Assembly (NCBI RefSeq): GCF_000622225.1 | Contig: NZ_JHWD01000018.1 | Coordinates: forward strand, 33,138-97,137 | Source of the DNA: Roseomonas mucosa ATCC BAA-692 | Lineage (GTDB): Bacteria; Pseudomonadota; Alphaproteobacteria; Acetobacterales; Acetobacteraceae | Reading direction: 5' to 3' | Length of the DNA: 64,000 nucleotides | In this document: piece after piece, positions 47,028 through 56,662 of the stretch | Layout: every line of letters starts with the position of its first letter | Position numbering within the stretch: position 1 is the first letter of the stretch | Program-made: the position numbers and the translations under genes | Notes under the pieces: model-generated | Database searches by the model: none | Seen by the model: only the letters and a program-made list of their open reading frames with translations | What the model was told of the DNA's origin: nothing

Positions 47028-47909
47028 TCATGGCGATGCGGCGGGTGGCTGTCCAGGCCCGGGGGCCGGGCGGGCGGCATGGGAAGAGGCGTGGAAGGGC
47101 GAGCGGTCAGGGTCCGGGTCCGGCATGGCCGCGAGGAGCATGCGGGCATAGTCGCTGGCGGGGCTGCGGAAGACGGTCTCGGTGTCGCCTTCCTCCACGA
47201 GCTGGCCGCGGTAGATCAGCGCGACGCGGTCGCAGATGTAGCGGATCACGCCCAGGTCGTGGCTGATGAAGAAGTAGGTAAGGCCGAGCTGGGCCTGGAG
47301 CTCGTGCAGCAGGTTCAGCACCTGGGCCTGCACGGAGACGTCGAGGGCGGAGGTGGGCTCGTCCAGGATCAGGAAGTCGGGCTTCGTGGCCAGGGCGCGG
47401 GCGATGCCGATGCGCTGGCGCTGGCCGCCGGAGAATTCGTGCGGGAAGCGCGAGAGGTGCTGCGTGCCGAGGCCGACGCGCTGGAGGAGTTCCGCCGCGC
47501 GGTCGAGGCGGCCGCGCCCGTCGAGGCCCATGCGGTCGCGGTGGATCTCCATCGGCTCGCACAGGATGTCGCACACGCTCATGCGCGGGTTCAGCGAGGC
47601 GTAGGGGTCCTGGAAGACGATCTGCACGCGGGCGCGCAGGCTGCGCATCTCGGCGGGCTTCAGCGTGGCGAGGTCGGTGCCGTCGAAGAGGATGCGGCCG
47701 GCGGAGACTTCCTCCAGGCGGAGGATGCAGCGGGTGAGCGTGGTCTTGCCGGAGCCGGATTCGCCGACCAGGCCGAAGCTCTCCCCCCGGCGGACGGAAA
47801 GCGAGACGTCGCGCAGGGCGCGTACCTCGGCCGCGGCGGTGCCGAGCAGGCCGGCGAGGCCCTTGCGGGCACCGCCATAGGTCTTGGTGACGTGTTCGAT
47901 GCGGAGCAT
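47028..47909 (-). CDS. Oligopeptide/dipeptide ABC transporter ATP-binding protein (DppF-like)
   Basis: A 293-residue ABC ATPase: Walker A VGESGSGKTTL, Q-loop VFQDPYASLNPRM, signature FSGGQRQRIG, Walker [13 protein letters not shown] and His-switch FFISHDLGVIRYI. The VFQDPYASLNPR string marks the second (F) ATPase of Dpp/Opp systems. The gene's start overlaps the dppD-type stop by one base (TGATG). It works with DppD to energise the permeases encoded farther upstream. Confidence 0.94.
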   Translation of the reverse strand: MLRIEHVTKTYGGARKGLAGLLGTAAAEVRALRDVSLSVRRGESFGLVGESGSGKTTLTRCILRLEEVSAGRILFDGTDLATLKPAEMRSLRARVQIVFQDPYASLNPRMSVCDILCEPMEIHRDRMGLDGRGRLDRAAELLQRVGLGTQHLSRFPHEFSGGQRQRIGIARALATKPDFLILDEPTSALDVSVQAQVLNLLHELQAQLGLTYFFISHDLGVIRYICDRVALIYRGQLVEEGDTETVFRSPASDYARMLLAAMPDPDPDRSPFHASSHAARPAPGPGQPPAASP

Positions 47910-48937
47910 CAGGCGGCCTCCTCCCGCGTGCGGGCGGCGACGAGGCAGGCGGCCTCGTGATGCGGGCCGAAGCGCTCCATCGGCGGCAGGGCGGCGTCGC
48001 AGGCGGGCTCGGCCCAGGGACAGCGCGTGGCGAAGCGGCAGCCGCGCGGCGGGGCGATCAGGTTGGGCACGGTGCCGGGCAGGCCCTGGAGCTCGCCGCG
48101 CTTCGTGCCGGCGGTGGGGACGGCGGCCATCAGCGCGCGGGTATAGGGGTGGACGGGGTGCTTCAGGACCTCGCGCACCGGGCCGGCCTCGGCGACATTG
48201 CCGGCGTACATCACCGCCACATGGGTGCAGAGCTGCGCCACCACGCCGAGATTGTGGGTGATGAACAGCACGCCGAGGCGGTGCTCGCGCACGAGGTCGT
48301 GGATCAGGCGCAGGATCTGCGCCTGCACGGAGACATCGAGCGCCGTGGTGGGCTCGTCGGCGATCAGCAGGTCGGGGCGGCCCACCAGCGCCATGGCGAT
48401 CAGCACGCGCTGGCGCATGCCGCCGGAGAACTGGTGCGGATAGTCCGCGAGGCGCGCGGCGGCGTCGGGGATGCCCACCTCCTCCAGCGCCTCCACCGCG
48501 CGGCGGCGGGCGGCGGCGCGCATCGCGCGGCGCGAGGCGCCGGGGGCGAGGCCCAGCAGCGCGGGATCGGCGCGGCCGGCATGGAGCGCGACATCGGTGA
48601 TCTGCGTGCCGATGGTGAAGGCCGGATTCAGGTTGGTCGTCGGGTCCTGGAAGATCATGCCGATGCGGCGGCCGCGCAGGGCGCGCATCTCCTCCTCGCC
48701 CGCCCTGAGGAGGTCCCTGCCCTCGAAGCGGATCTCGCCCCGGATGTAGCGGGCCGGGGGCGAGGGCACGAGGCGCGAGACCGACAGGCCGGTCAGCGAC
48801 TTGCCGCAGCCCGTCTCGCCCACGATGCCCCAGATCTCGCCGCGTTCGACGGTGAGGTCGATGCCGTTCAGCACATGCGCCTCGCCCTCGAAGGAGCGCA
48901 TCGCCAGGTGCAGGTCGCGGATTTCCAGCAGCGCCAT
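47909..48937 (-). CDS. Oligopeptide/dipeptide ABC transporter ATP-binding protein (DppD-like)
   Basis: A 342-residue first ATPase of the pair: Walker [40 protein letters not shown], and the C-terminal oligopeptide-binding extension with a cysteine cluster ([15 protein letters not shown]) that may hold a 4Fe-4S cluster as in DppD/OppD. Separated from dppC by 359 bp filled by a composite repeat, which is unusual for this operon type. Confidence 0.94.
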   Translation of the reverse strand: MALLEIRDLHLAMRSFEGEAHVLNGIDLTVERGEIWGIVGETGCGKSLTGLSVSRLVPSPPARYIRGEIRFEGRDLLRAGEEEMRALRGRRIGMIFQDPTTNLNPAFTIGTQITDVALHAGRADPALLGLAPGASRRAMRAAARRRAVEALEEVGIPDAAARLADYPHQFSGGMRQRVLIAMALVGRPDLLIADEPTTALDVSVQAQILRLIHDLVREHRLGVLFITHNLGVVAQLCTHVAVMYAGNVAEAGPVREVLKHPVHPYTRALMAAVPTAGTKRGELQGLPGTVPNLIAPPRGCRFATRCPWAEPACDAALPPMERFGPHHEAACLVAARTREEAA

Positions 48938-48954
48938 GGTTCAGGTCGTCCTTG

Positions 48955-49278
48955 CTGCCCTTGGGGAAGGCTCTGCCGGCCTTCGGCGCCGAAGCAGTGC
49001 TTCGGCCCCCAAACCCCATCCGCCAGGCCCCTGAGGGTCCTGGACCTCCCTTTCGCTGGCTCTGGCAATGGCGGGGGCCACGCCGGAAGGCCTGGCCTTC
49101 CGGCGCCTGTGATCGCCGCGCATGCTGAGGTTCTTCAGGGCGCTGCCTTGCCACCGGTGGCCGGGGAGCGGCCAGTGATGCGCGCCAGTCACATGCGCCC
49201 ACTCAAGGCAGGGTCTCGGGGAGGCGCGGCCTCCCTGAGCGGAGAGGGGTCCGGGAAGAGGCGGAGCCTCGCCCCGGG
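48955..49278. repeat. Composite intergenic hairpin repeat, copy 7 (forward, inside dpp operon)
   Basis: Contains ccaggcccctgagggtcctgg, the ccacgccggaaggcctggcc module (GGAAGGCC-tgg-CCTTCC in place of GGAGAGCC), ctcaaggcagggtctcgggg and a GAGGCGGAGCCTCGCC hairpin at the end. It lies within a leftward operon between the dppC-type stop and dppD-type start, so it may attenuate the two ATPase genes. Confidence 0.75.
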
Positions 49279-49296
49279 ATGCGGAAGGCCGGATCA

Positions 49297-50193
49297 TCAG
49301 CGGCGTGCCTTCGGGTCCAGCACGTCGCGCAGCCCGTCGCCCAGGAGGTTGAAGCCGAAGACGGCGAGGAAGATGGCGAGGCCGGGGAAGATGGCGGTCC
49401 ACCAGTAGTCGGGCATGTTGCCGCGGGCGACGGAAAGAAGGGAGCCCCATTCCGGCGTGGGGGGCTTCACGCCGATGCCGATGAAGCCGAGCGAGGCGAC
49501 GGTGAGGATGGCGAAGCCCATGTCGAGCGACATCTTCACGATGATGGGGCTCATGATGTTCGGCAGGATGTGGCGGAGGAGCAGGCGGGCGGTACCGGCG
49601 CCGACGGCGCGGGCGGCGATGACGAACTGCTCCTCCTTCCTGGCGATGACCTCGCCGCGCACGAGGCGGGCATAGCCGGGCCACCAGGACAGGGTGATGG
49701 CGACGACCATGTTCAGCAGCCCGGGGCCGAGGGCGGCGGCGACGGCCATGGCGAGGATGAGGCCGGGCACGGTGAGCATGAGGTCGGAGAGGCGCATCAG
49801 CACCTCGTCCACCCAGCCGCCGAGAAAGCCCGCCAGGGCGCCGACCAGGATGCCCACGGTGCTGCCGAGGATCACCACGGCGAGGCCGGAGATGAGCGAG
49901 ATGCGGGTGCCGGCGATGGTGAGGGAGAGCACGTCCTGCCCGACCTCGTTGGTGCCGAACCAGTGCGCGGCGGAAGGCGGGATGAAGCGGGAGGCGGTGT
50001 CCACCATGCCCGCGACATGCTGCGGATAGGGGATGATGGCGGGGCCGATCGCGGCGAGGAGGAGGAGCAGCGCGACGATGGCGAGGCCGAGGACGGAGAC
50101 CCAGGAGCTGCGGAAGCGGTAGAGGCCGCGGCGCCAGCGGTCGGAGCGGGCGCTGGCGGGGGCTTCCACGAGGGTGGCGGTGACGTCGCTCAT
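49297..50193 (-). CDS. Peptide ABC transporter permease (DppC-like)
   Basis: A 298-residue inner-membrane permease. It has the DppC N-terminal domain (WRRGLYRFRSSWVSVLGLAI), HWFGTNEVGQDVLSLTIAG before the pore helices, and the EAA loop VIAARAVGAGTARLLLRHIL. Its start overlaps the dppB-type stop (ATGA). Followed by a repeat element before the ATPase genes. Confidence 0.94.
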   Translation of the reverse strand: MSDVTATLVEAPASARSDRWRRGLYRFRSSWVSVLGLAIVALLLLLAAIGPAIIPYPQHVAGMVDTASRFIPPSAAHWFGTNEVGQDVLSLTIAGTRISLISGLAVVILGSTVGILVGALAGFLGGWVDEVLMRLSDLMLTVPGLILAMAVAAALGPGLLNMVVAITLSWWPGYARLVRGEVIARKEEQFVIAARAVGAGTARLLLRHILPNIMSPIIVKMSLDMGFAILTVASLGFIGIGVKPPTPEWGSLLSVARGNMPDYWWTAIFPGLAIFLAVFGFNLLGDGLRDVLDPKARR

Positions 50194-51197
50194 CCGAGGC
50201 GGACCCTTGGGTTCAGCAGGCCGTAGAGCAGGTCCACGATCAGGTTCACGGTGATGAAGAGCGCGCCGATGCAGAGGGTGACGCCGATGATCGGCATGAA
50301 GTCCTGGCTCAGCACGGCCTGGGTGGCGTAGAGGCCGATGCCCGGCCAATCGAAGACGGTTTCCACCAGCACCGTGCCGCCGAGCAGCCAGCCGAAATAC
50401 AGGCCGATGACGGTGAGCGTGGCGGAAACGGCGTTCTTCAGCACGTATTTGAACAGGATCTGCCGGCCCGGCAGGCCCAGGGCGCGCTCGGTGGTGACGT
50501 AGTCCTGGCCCAGCACCTCGATGGTCGAGGCGCGCATCATCCGCATGATGGTGGCGAGCGGCGAGAGGCTCATCGCGATGGCGGGGAGCGCTAGGTATTG
50601 CAGGGCGACGCCGAAGGCGTGGAGGTTGCCGCTGGCCAGCGCGTCGATGGTGAGGAAGCCGGTGATGGTGGGCGGCGGGTCCTCGGTCAGCGGGAAGCGG
50701 CCGGAAAGGGGCAGCCAGCCGAGCCACATGGCGAAGGCGAGCTGGAAGACCAGGCCCAGGAAGAAGCGCGGCATGGAGATGGCGCCGAGCGAGACGGTGC
50801 GGGACAGGAAGTCGGGCCAGCGGTTGCGGTACACCGCGGCGAGCAGGCCGGCGGGGATGCCGAGGCCGACGGCCAGGATCATCGCGGCCAGGACGAGCTC
50901 CAGCGTGGCGGGGAGGTAGACGGCGAGGTCCTCGGCCACCGGGCGGCGGGTGAAGATGGAGACGCCCCAGTCGCCGCGCAGCAGCCCGGTCGCGTAGTCC
51001 CAGTACTGGACGACGAAGGGGCGGTCGAGGCCGAACTCCTTCGCCACCGAGGCGATGTCGGCGGCAGTGGCGTTCGGCCCGGCGGCGAGGCGGACGGGAT
51101 CGCCCGGCAGGAGGCGGGCGATGCAGAAGACCAGGACGGACAGCCCCACCAGCACTGGCACCAGCAGGAGGATGCGCCTGAGGATGTAGCGGATCAT
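50190..51197 (-). CDS. Peptide ABC transporter permease (DppB-like)
   Basis: A 335-residue permease beginning with MIRYILRRILLLVPVLVGLS, the invariant DppB opening. It has the large periplasmic loop and an EAA-type loop TTERALGLPGRQILFKYVL, followed by GTVLVETVFDWPGIGLYATQ. With the DppC-type partner it forms the pore. It follows the binding-protein gene by 43 bases. Confidence 0.94.
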   Translation of the reverse strand: MIRYILRRILLLVPVLVGLSVLVFCIARLLPGDPVRLAAGPNATAADIASVAKEFGLDRPFVVQYWDYATGLLRGDWGVSIFTRRPVAEDLAVYLPATLELVLAAMILAVGLGIPAGLLAAVYRNRWPDFLSRTVSLGAISMPRFFLGLVFQLAFAMWLGWLPLSGRFPLTEDPPPTITGFLTIDALASGNLHAFGVALQYLALPAIAMSLSPLATIMRMMRASTIEVLGQDYVTTERALGLPGRQILFKYVLKNAVSATLTVIGLYFGWLLGGTVLVETVFDWPGIGLYATQAVLSQDFMPIIGVTLCIGALFITVNLIVDLLYGLLNPRVRLG

Positions 51198-51240
51198 GCG
51201 GTTATCCTGCTGGTTTCCTGCGCGGGTGGGGCGGCCCGCG

Positions 51241-52800
51241 TCAGAGCGAGAGCGGGAAGAGCTCGGGCGCGTTGGAGGCGACGGGGGTGAAGCGGAAGTT
51301 CCTCACCGTGTTGCGCATAGCGAGCTTGCGCTTCTCCAGCACGCCGAAGATGTCGCAGGCATCCTCCATCACGGTCTGCTGGAACCGCGCGTAGAGGGCG
51401 TCGCGCTTCGCCGGGTCCTGCTCGGCGCGGGCCTGCTCGATCAGCCGGTCCACCTCCGGGTTGTTGTAGACCGGGTTCTGCCAGTTGCCGTTCCGCGAGG
51501 AATGGAAGCCCGCGAAGGCGAGGTTGTCCGGGTCGCCGTAATTGGCGGTCTGGTAGACGGGGAAGAAGTCGGCCAGCGTCTCGGGCGAGCGGCAGGAGGC
51601 GACGAGGTCGGGCCAGGTGGCGGTGCGGATCTCCAGCTCGATGCCGAGCGGGCGCAGGCTGTCGAGCAGGATCAGCGCCCAGCGGCGCTGCTGTTCCAGC
51701 CCCGCGACATGGGTGACGGCGAGCTTGATGTTGCCGCTGGGGGTGGCGGACTTCGCCAGAAAGGACTTCGCCTTCTCCAGGTCCATGCGCCAGGGGGCGA
51801 GGCTCTTGTCGAAGCCCTGGATCGTGGGGGGCAGCGGGCCGGTCATCAGGTCGGCATAGCCGGCCACGTCGAGCATCGCCTGGTAGTTGAAGGCGCAGCT
51901 CACGGCGCGGCGGAGATTGGCATCCGCCAGCGGGCCGTGACGGGTGTTCATCTTGATCTGGAAGGTGCGGTACTCGGGCTCGATCACCAGATCGACGCCC
52001 GGGCGGCCCTTCAGCGTGTCCATGTCCTCGGAGGTGAGGTCGAGGGCGACCTGGGCCTCGCCGCGCTGGACCATCAGGCGCTGCGTCGCGGTTTCGCGCG
52101 TGATCTTCCAGATGGCGCCGGTGAGGTTGCCGCCTCCTTCCTTGCGCCAGCCATCGGCGACGCGCTCCAGCTCGTAGAGGTTGCCGGCCTCGGCGCGGCG
52201 GACGGCGAAGGGGCCGGAGCCGGCGATGTTGGAGCGCAGCCAGGTCTGGCCGTCATCCTCGCCCTTGTTGGCCTCGACCTGCTTCGGGTTCACCACCCAG
52301 ATCCAGGGCAGGACACTGAGGAAGGGGACGAAGGGGGTGGCGAGGCGGAAGCGGACGGTATGGTCGTCCACCGCCTCGATGCCGCCGGGCACGACGATGT
52401 TCTGGATCATCCAGACATTGCCGCGGTTGAGGCGCAGGATGCGCTCGAAGGAGTAGCGCACCGCTTCCGCCGTGGCGGGGGTGCCGTCGTGGAACCTCGC
52501 GGCGGGGTCCAGGTGGAAGGTGTAGGTCCGGCCGTCCTCGGAGATGTCCCAGCTGCGGGCCAGGCGCGGCTCGGGCTTCGGCGGGTTGCCGGTGACGCCG
52601 ACCAGGCTGTCATAGGTGTTGCGCAGCAGCCAGGAGGAGGAATAGCCCGTCGCCACATGCGGGTCGAAGTTCGGGATGTCCTGGTTGCTGGCGAGCACCA
52701 GGATGCGGCGCGACTGTGCCGAGGCCGGTTGCAGCAGGGACAGTGCGGGCAGGGCGGCGCCGGCGGCCAGGAGGGCGCGGCGCGTGGGGGTGATGCTCAT
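51241..52800 (-). CDS. Peptide ABC transporter substrate-binding protein (DppA-like)
   Basis: A 519-residue SBP_bac_5 protein with a twin-arginine-like leader (TRRALLAAGAALPALSLL). The mature part opens RRILVLASNQDIPNFDPHVA, followed by LARSWDISEDGRTYTFHLDP and RFHDGTPATAEAVRYSFERI. It defines what the transporter imports; because the gene follows a hydantoinase gene and precedes an M20 amidohydrolase system, ligands may be hydantoin-like, pyroglutamyl or N-acyl peptides rather than plain dipeptides (inference). Confidence 0.92.
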   Translation of the reverse strand: MSITPTRRALLAAGAALPALSLLQPASAQSRRILVLASNQDIPNFDPHVATGYSSSWLLRNTYDSLVGVTGNPPKPEPRLARSWDISEDGRTYTFHLDPAARFHDGTPATAEAVRYSFERILRLNRGNVWMIQNIVVPGGIEAVDDHTVRFRLATPFVPFLSVLPWIWVVNPKQVEANKGEDDGQTWLRSNIAGSGPFAVRRAEAGNLYELERVADGWRKEGGGNLTGAIWKITRETATQRLMVQRGEAQVALDLTSEDMDTLKGRPGVDLVIEPEYRTFQIKMNTRHGPLADANLRRAVSCAFNYQAMLDVAGYADLMTGPLPPTIQGFDKSLAPWRMDLEKAKSFLAKSATPSGNIKLAVTHVAGLEQQRRWALILLDSLRPLGIELEIRTATWPDLVASCRSPETLADFFPVYQTANYGDPDNLAFAGFHSSRNGNWQNPVYNNPEVDRLIEQARAEQDPAKRDALYARFQQTVMEDACDIFGVLEKRKLAMRNTVRNFRFTPVASNAPELFPLSL

Positions 52801-52814
52801 GCTGTTCCGTTCCT

Positions 52815-55800
52815 TCAGGCCGTGACCGTGGTCTTCGCGGCGCCGTAGTCGCGCGCGGCGCCTTCCGGCGTGACCATGCCCAGACGCATGTCCCGTGCCA
52901 GCGCCTCGGGGTCGCGCCTCGCCGGATCGCCATAGCCGGAGCCGCCGTTGACGGTGATCTCGACGATCTGGTGCGGGCTGTTCACCTCCACCATCTCGCC
53001 GGGGCCGCAGTCATGCAGCTCGCGGCCGTCGAGATCGATAACGCGGCCGCGTGCCCCCGTGCCCGGGCGGCCGCCGAAGAGGCCGTCGATGTGGTTGGTG
53101 ACGCCCTCCGGATAGACGGAGACCAGGGTGGTGCGGCCGTCATCGGTGAGCTTGCGCAGGCGCACGCGCTGGCCGAGGCCGCCGCGGAACTGGCCGGCGC
53201 CGCCCGTGTCGGGGACGTAGGCCTTCTCCACCACCAGCACCGGGGCGCGGCTCTCGAAGAGCTCGATCGAGGTGTTGGAGGCCGAGGTGGGCCAGAGCAG
53301 GGCGGACTTGCCGTCGCCCCGGGCCGAGGCGCCCTGCCCGCCGCCGACGAAGAGGTGGTCGGAATAGAGGCTGCCCCCGGCATCCTGGCCATAGACGTTG
53401 GTGGCGACCGGCAGACCGGTATTGGCCTGCACCAAGCTCGGCGCCGCCCCGGACAGGGCGCGGAAGATGTTGGGGGCGAGATACCAGCCGGTGCGGGTGC
53501 GCATGTTCACCGCCGCCGGGCGGCGCGGGTTCAGGATCGAGCCCTCCGGCGCCTCCACGGTGAAGGGGCGGTAGCAGCCGGCATTGCCCCGCACGTTGGG
53601 CGTCAGCATGCACTTGAGCGGATAGGTCGCGTGCGCCGCCGTGTAGTTCAGGGTGGAGTTCAGCCCGCCCTGGGGAAGCTGTGGCGGGGCGCCGTCGAAG
53701 TCGAGGTTGATGGTGTCGCCCGCGACGGTGAGCTTCAGCGGGTAGCGCAGCTCCTTGCCCAGCGGGTTGTTGCGGATCTCGGCATGGTAGTCGCCATCCG
53801 GCAGGGCGGCGATGGCGTCGCGCATCGCCTTCTCGGAACGGCCCTGCACCACCGCCGCCAGGGCGCGCAGGTCGCTCATGCCATAGTCGCGCATGAAGGA
53901 GAGCAGGCGCTCGCCCCCCAGGGCATTGGCGGCGATGAAGGAGTGCAGGTCGCCCAGCACCTGGTCCGGGTTGCGGACGTTCTCGCGGAACAGGGTGAAG
54001 AAGGTGTCGTTCGGCACGCCCGCGTCGAAGAGCTTCATCGGCGGGATCTGGAAGCCCTCCTCGAAGATCTCGCGCGCCTTCAGGGAATCCTTCGTGCCGC
54101 CGATGTCGGAAACATGGCCGACCGTGCCCATCAGCCCGACCACCTTGCCCTCCCGGAAGACGGGGGTGACGATGGCGATGTCGAAGAGATGCCCGGCGCA
54201 GAGCCAGGGGTCGTTGGTGATCAGCACGTCGCCCGGCTTCAGCGTTTCCGCCGGGTACTTCTCCAGCAGTGCCTTCACCGCGCGCGGCAGGGTCAGGTTG
54301 AAGACGGGCATGGCGCGCGGGGAATGCGCCAGGGTCTCGCCCTCCGGGTCCAGCAGCTCGCAGGCGAAGTCCTGGCTTTCGGAGATGATGAGGGAGAAGG
54401 CGGTGCGGACCACCGTCAGCCACATCTCCTCCACCACGTTCACGAGCCGGGACCACATGATCTCCAGCGCGATCGGGTCGGCCTCGATACGCGCCATGGC
54501 CTCGGCCAGCGGCATCTCCGCCGTCACCAGCTCGCCCGCCATGGCGGGGGCGGCGATGGCGATGCGCAGGTTCAGCGTGTCGTCCACCTGCACCGCGTCG
54601 CCGGGCGGGACGATGGTGGTGGCCTCGCGCTCCTCGACGATGGCGGGGCCGGGGATGCGGTCGCCGCTGGCGAGCGCGTAGCGGTCGTAGACCACCGCCT
54701 CCTGCCAGCCGCCCTCGAACCAGGCGCGCCGCGTGCCCTTCACCGCCTGGGCGGTGTCGCCGCCGCCGACCGCGCCGGTGAGCGACAGCTTCGGCTCCGG
54801 CCCGACGCAGCGGAGGCGGAAGTTGATCGCTTCCATCCGGGCGCCCTCATAGACCGAGGTGTAGCGGGCGGCGTAGATGCGGGTGAAGCGGGCGCGGATC
54901 TCGCCCAGGCTCGCCGCGCCGATCTCGCCCGCCGGCAGGTCCACCGCGATGTCGTGCATCTGGCCGACCAGGCGCATGTCGGCGGAACGCTCGACGCGGA
55001 TGCTCTCCGGCGCCACGCCCGCTTCCACGAGGCGCGCGCGGCCCTCGGCCTCCAGCTCCGCCAGCAGGGCGTTCAGCCGGGCGGCGTCGAAGCCTTCCGA
55101 GAATTCCAGCGGCAGGGAGCGCACCAGCTCGAAGGAGAGCGGGGCGGCGAGGAAGCCCAGTGCCGAGGCGGCACCGGAGGCGGGCGGAATGATGACCTCG
55201 CGCACGCCCAGCGCGCGGGCCACGTCGGCGGCATGGGCCGGGCCTGCGCCGCCGAAGCCGACCATGGCATAGGCGCGCGGGTCCTTGCCCTTCTCCACCA
55301 GATGGACGCGGGCGGCGGCGGCCATGCTTTCCACCACGACCTTGTGGATGCCCCAGGCGGCCTCCATCACGCCCAGGCCCAGCGGTGTCGCCACGCTCTC
55401 CACCGCGCGTTCCGCCGCCGGCTTGTCCAGCGACATGCGGCCGCCGAGAAAGAAGCCCGGGTCGTAGTAGCCGAGGACGAGGTTGGCGTCGGTCACGGTC
55501 GGCTTCGTGCCGCCCATGCCGTAGCAGGCCGGGCCGGGGTCGGAGCCGGCGGAATGCGGGCCGACCTTCAGCAGCCCGACCTCGTCGATGCCGGCGATGG
55601 AGCCGCCGCCGGCGCCGATCTCGATCATGTCGATCACGGGCGCCTTGATCGGCAGGCCGGAGCCCTTGCTGAAGCGGTGGACGCGGCCAGCCTCCAGCAT
55701 CGGGGCGATCTCGACGCGGCCGGCCTCGACCATGCAGGCCTTGGCGGTGGTGCCGCCCATGTCGAAGGAGATGACGTCCTTCTTGCCCGCCAGCTCGCCG

Positions 55801-56645
55801 AACAGCGCCGTCGCGAGGCCGCCGCCGGCCGGGCCGGATTCCAGCAGGCGGATCGGAAAGGCGCGCGCCGTGGCGGGGGAAACAAGGCCGCCCGCCGAGT
55901 GCATCAGCCGCAGCGCGCCGGTGAAGCCGCGCGCCGCCAATTCACGCTCCAGGCGCTTCAGGTAGCGGTCCATCAGCGGCTGGACATAGGCGTTGGCGCA
56001 GGTGGTGACGCAGCGCTGGTACTCCCACATCTCCGCCACCACCTCGGCGGAAAGGGAGACGGCCAGCTCGGGGAACTCCTCGCGCGCGATGCGGCCCACG
56101 GCCTGCTCGTGCGCCGGGTTGCGGTAGGCGTGCAGGAAGCAGACGGCCACCGCCTCCACGCCCGCTTCGAGCAGGGTGCGGAAGGCGGCGCGGACGGCAT
56201 CCTCGTCCAGCACCTCGACCACGCGGCCATCGCGGTCCAGGCGCTCGGCGACCTCCAGCCGCAGGTCGCGCGGCACCAGCGGCTCGGGGAAGCCCAGGAA
56301 CAGGTCGTAGATGTCGTAGCGCTGCTCCGTGCCCATCTCCAGCACGTCGCGGAAGCCCTGCGTGGTGATCAGGCCGAGCTTCGCGCCCTTGCGCTCGATG
56401 ACGGCGTTGGTGACCAGCGTGGTGCCGTGGATGATCTCGCCGACCTCGGCCAGCGTGATGCCGCCCATGGCCACCAGTTCCTCCAGCCCCAGCAGCGCGG
56501 CCTCGGAAGGGTCGTGCGGCGTGGTCAGGCGCTTGTGCAGCCGCACCGTGCCCGCAGCCGCGTCGTAGAGGATGAAGTCGGTGAAGGTGCCGCCGATGTC
56601 GAAGCCGATGCGCCAGCGGTTCAGGGAGGGGGCGGTGTTTGCCAT
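52815..56645 (-). CDS. Fused hydantoinase/oxoprolinase (HyuA-HyuB)
   Basis: A 1276-residue enzyme fusing the two subunits of ATP-dependent hydantoinase or 5-oxoprolinase. The HyuA part (1 to ~690) has FDIGGTFTDF (15-24) and SFDMGGTTAK, the sugar-kinase-like phosphate loops, plus GAGGGSIAGID. The HyuB part (~720-1265) has VVRTAFSLIISESQDFACEL, ITNDPWLCAGHLFDI, MGTVGHVSDIGG and the C-terminal NGGSGYGDPARRD. It opens cyclic amides with ATP hydrolysis. Eukaryotic OPLAH is similarly fused; most bacteria have separate genes. It follows iclR by 17 bases and begins the catabolic operon. Confidence 0.93.
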   Translation of the reverse strand: MANTAPSLNRWRIGFDIGGTFTDFILYDAAAGTVRLHKRLTTPHDPSEAALLGLEELVAMGGITLAEVGEIIHGTTLVTNAVIERKGAKLGLITTQGFRDVLEMGTEQRYDIYDLFLGFPEPLVPRDLRLEVAERLDRDGRVVEVLDEDAVRAAFRTLLEAGVEAVAVCFLHAYRNPAHEQAVGRIAREEFPELAVSLSAEVVAEMWEYQRCVTTCANAYVQPLMDRYLKRLERELAARGFTGALRLMHSAGGLVSPATARAFPIRLLESGPAGGGLATALFGELAGKKDVISFDMGGTTAKACMVEAGRVEIAPMLEAGRVHRFSKGSGLPIKAPVIDMIEIGAGGGSIAGIDEVGLLKVGPHSAGSDPGPACYGMGGTKPTVTDANLVLGYYDPGFFLGGRMSLDKPAAERAVESVATPLGLGVMEAAWGIHKVVVESMAAAARVHLVEKGKDPRAYAMVGFGGAGPAHAADVARALGVREVIIPPASGAASALGFLAAPLSFELVRSLPLEFSEGFDAARLNALLAELEAEGRARLVEAGVAPESIRVERSADMRLVGQMHDIAVDLPAGEIGAASLGEIRARFTRIYAARYTSVYEGARMEAINFRLRCVGPEPKLSLTGAVGGGDTAQAVKGTRRAWFEGGWQEAVVYDRYALASGDRIPGPAIVEEREATTIVPPGDAVQVDDTLNLRIAIAAPAMAGELVTAEMPLAEAMARIEADPIALEIMWSRLVNVVEEMWLTVVRTAFSLIISESQDFACELLDPEGETLAHSPRAMPVFNLTLPRAVKALLEKYPAETLKPGDVLITNDPWLCAGHLFDIAIVTPVFREGKVVGLMGTVGHVSDIGGTKDSLKAREIFEEGFQIPPMKLFDAGVPNDTFFTLFRENVRNPDQVLGDLHSFIAANALGGERLLSFMRDYGMSDLRALAAVVQGRSEKAMRDAIAALPDGDYHAEIRNNPLGKELRYPLKLTVAGDTINLDFDGAPPQLPQGGLNSTLNYTAAHATYPLKCMLTPNVRGNAGCYRPFTVEAPEGSILNPRRPAAVNMRTRTGWYLAPNIFRALSGAAPSLVQANTGLPVATNVYGQDAGGSLYSDHLFVGGGQGASARGDGKSALLWPTSASNTSIELFESRAPVLVVEKAYVPDTGGAGQFRGGLGQRVRLRKLTDDGRTTLVSVYPEGVTNHIDGLFGGRPGTGARGRVIDLDGRELHDCGPGEMVEVNSPHQIVEITVNGGSGYGDPARRDPEALARDMRLGMVTPEGAARDYGAAKTTVTA

Positions 56646-56662
56646 GGGCTCGTTCTCGGTGG

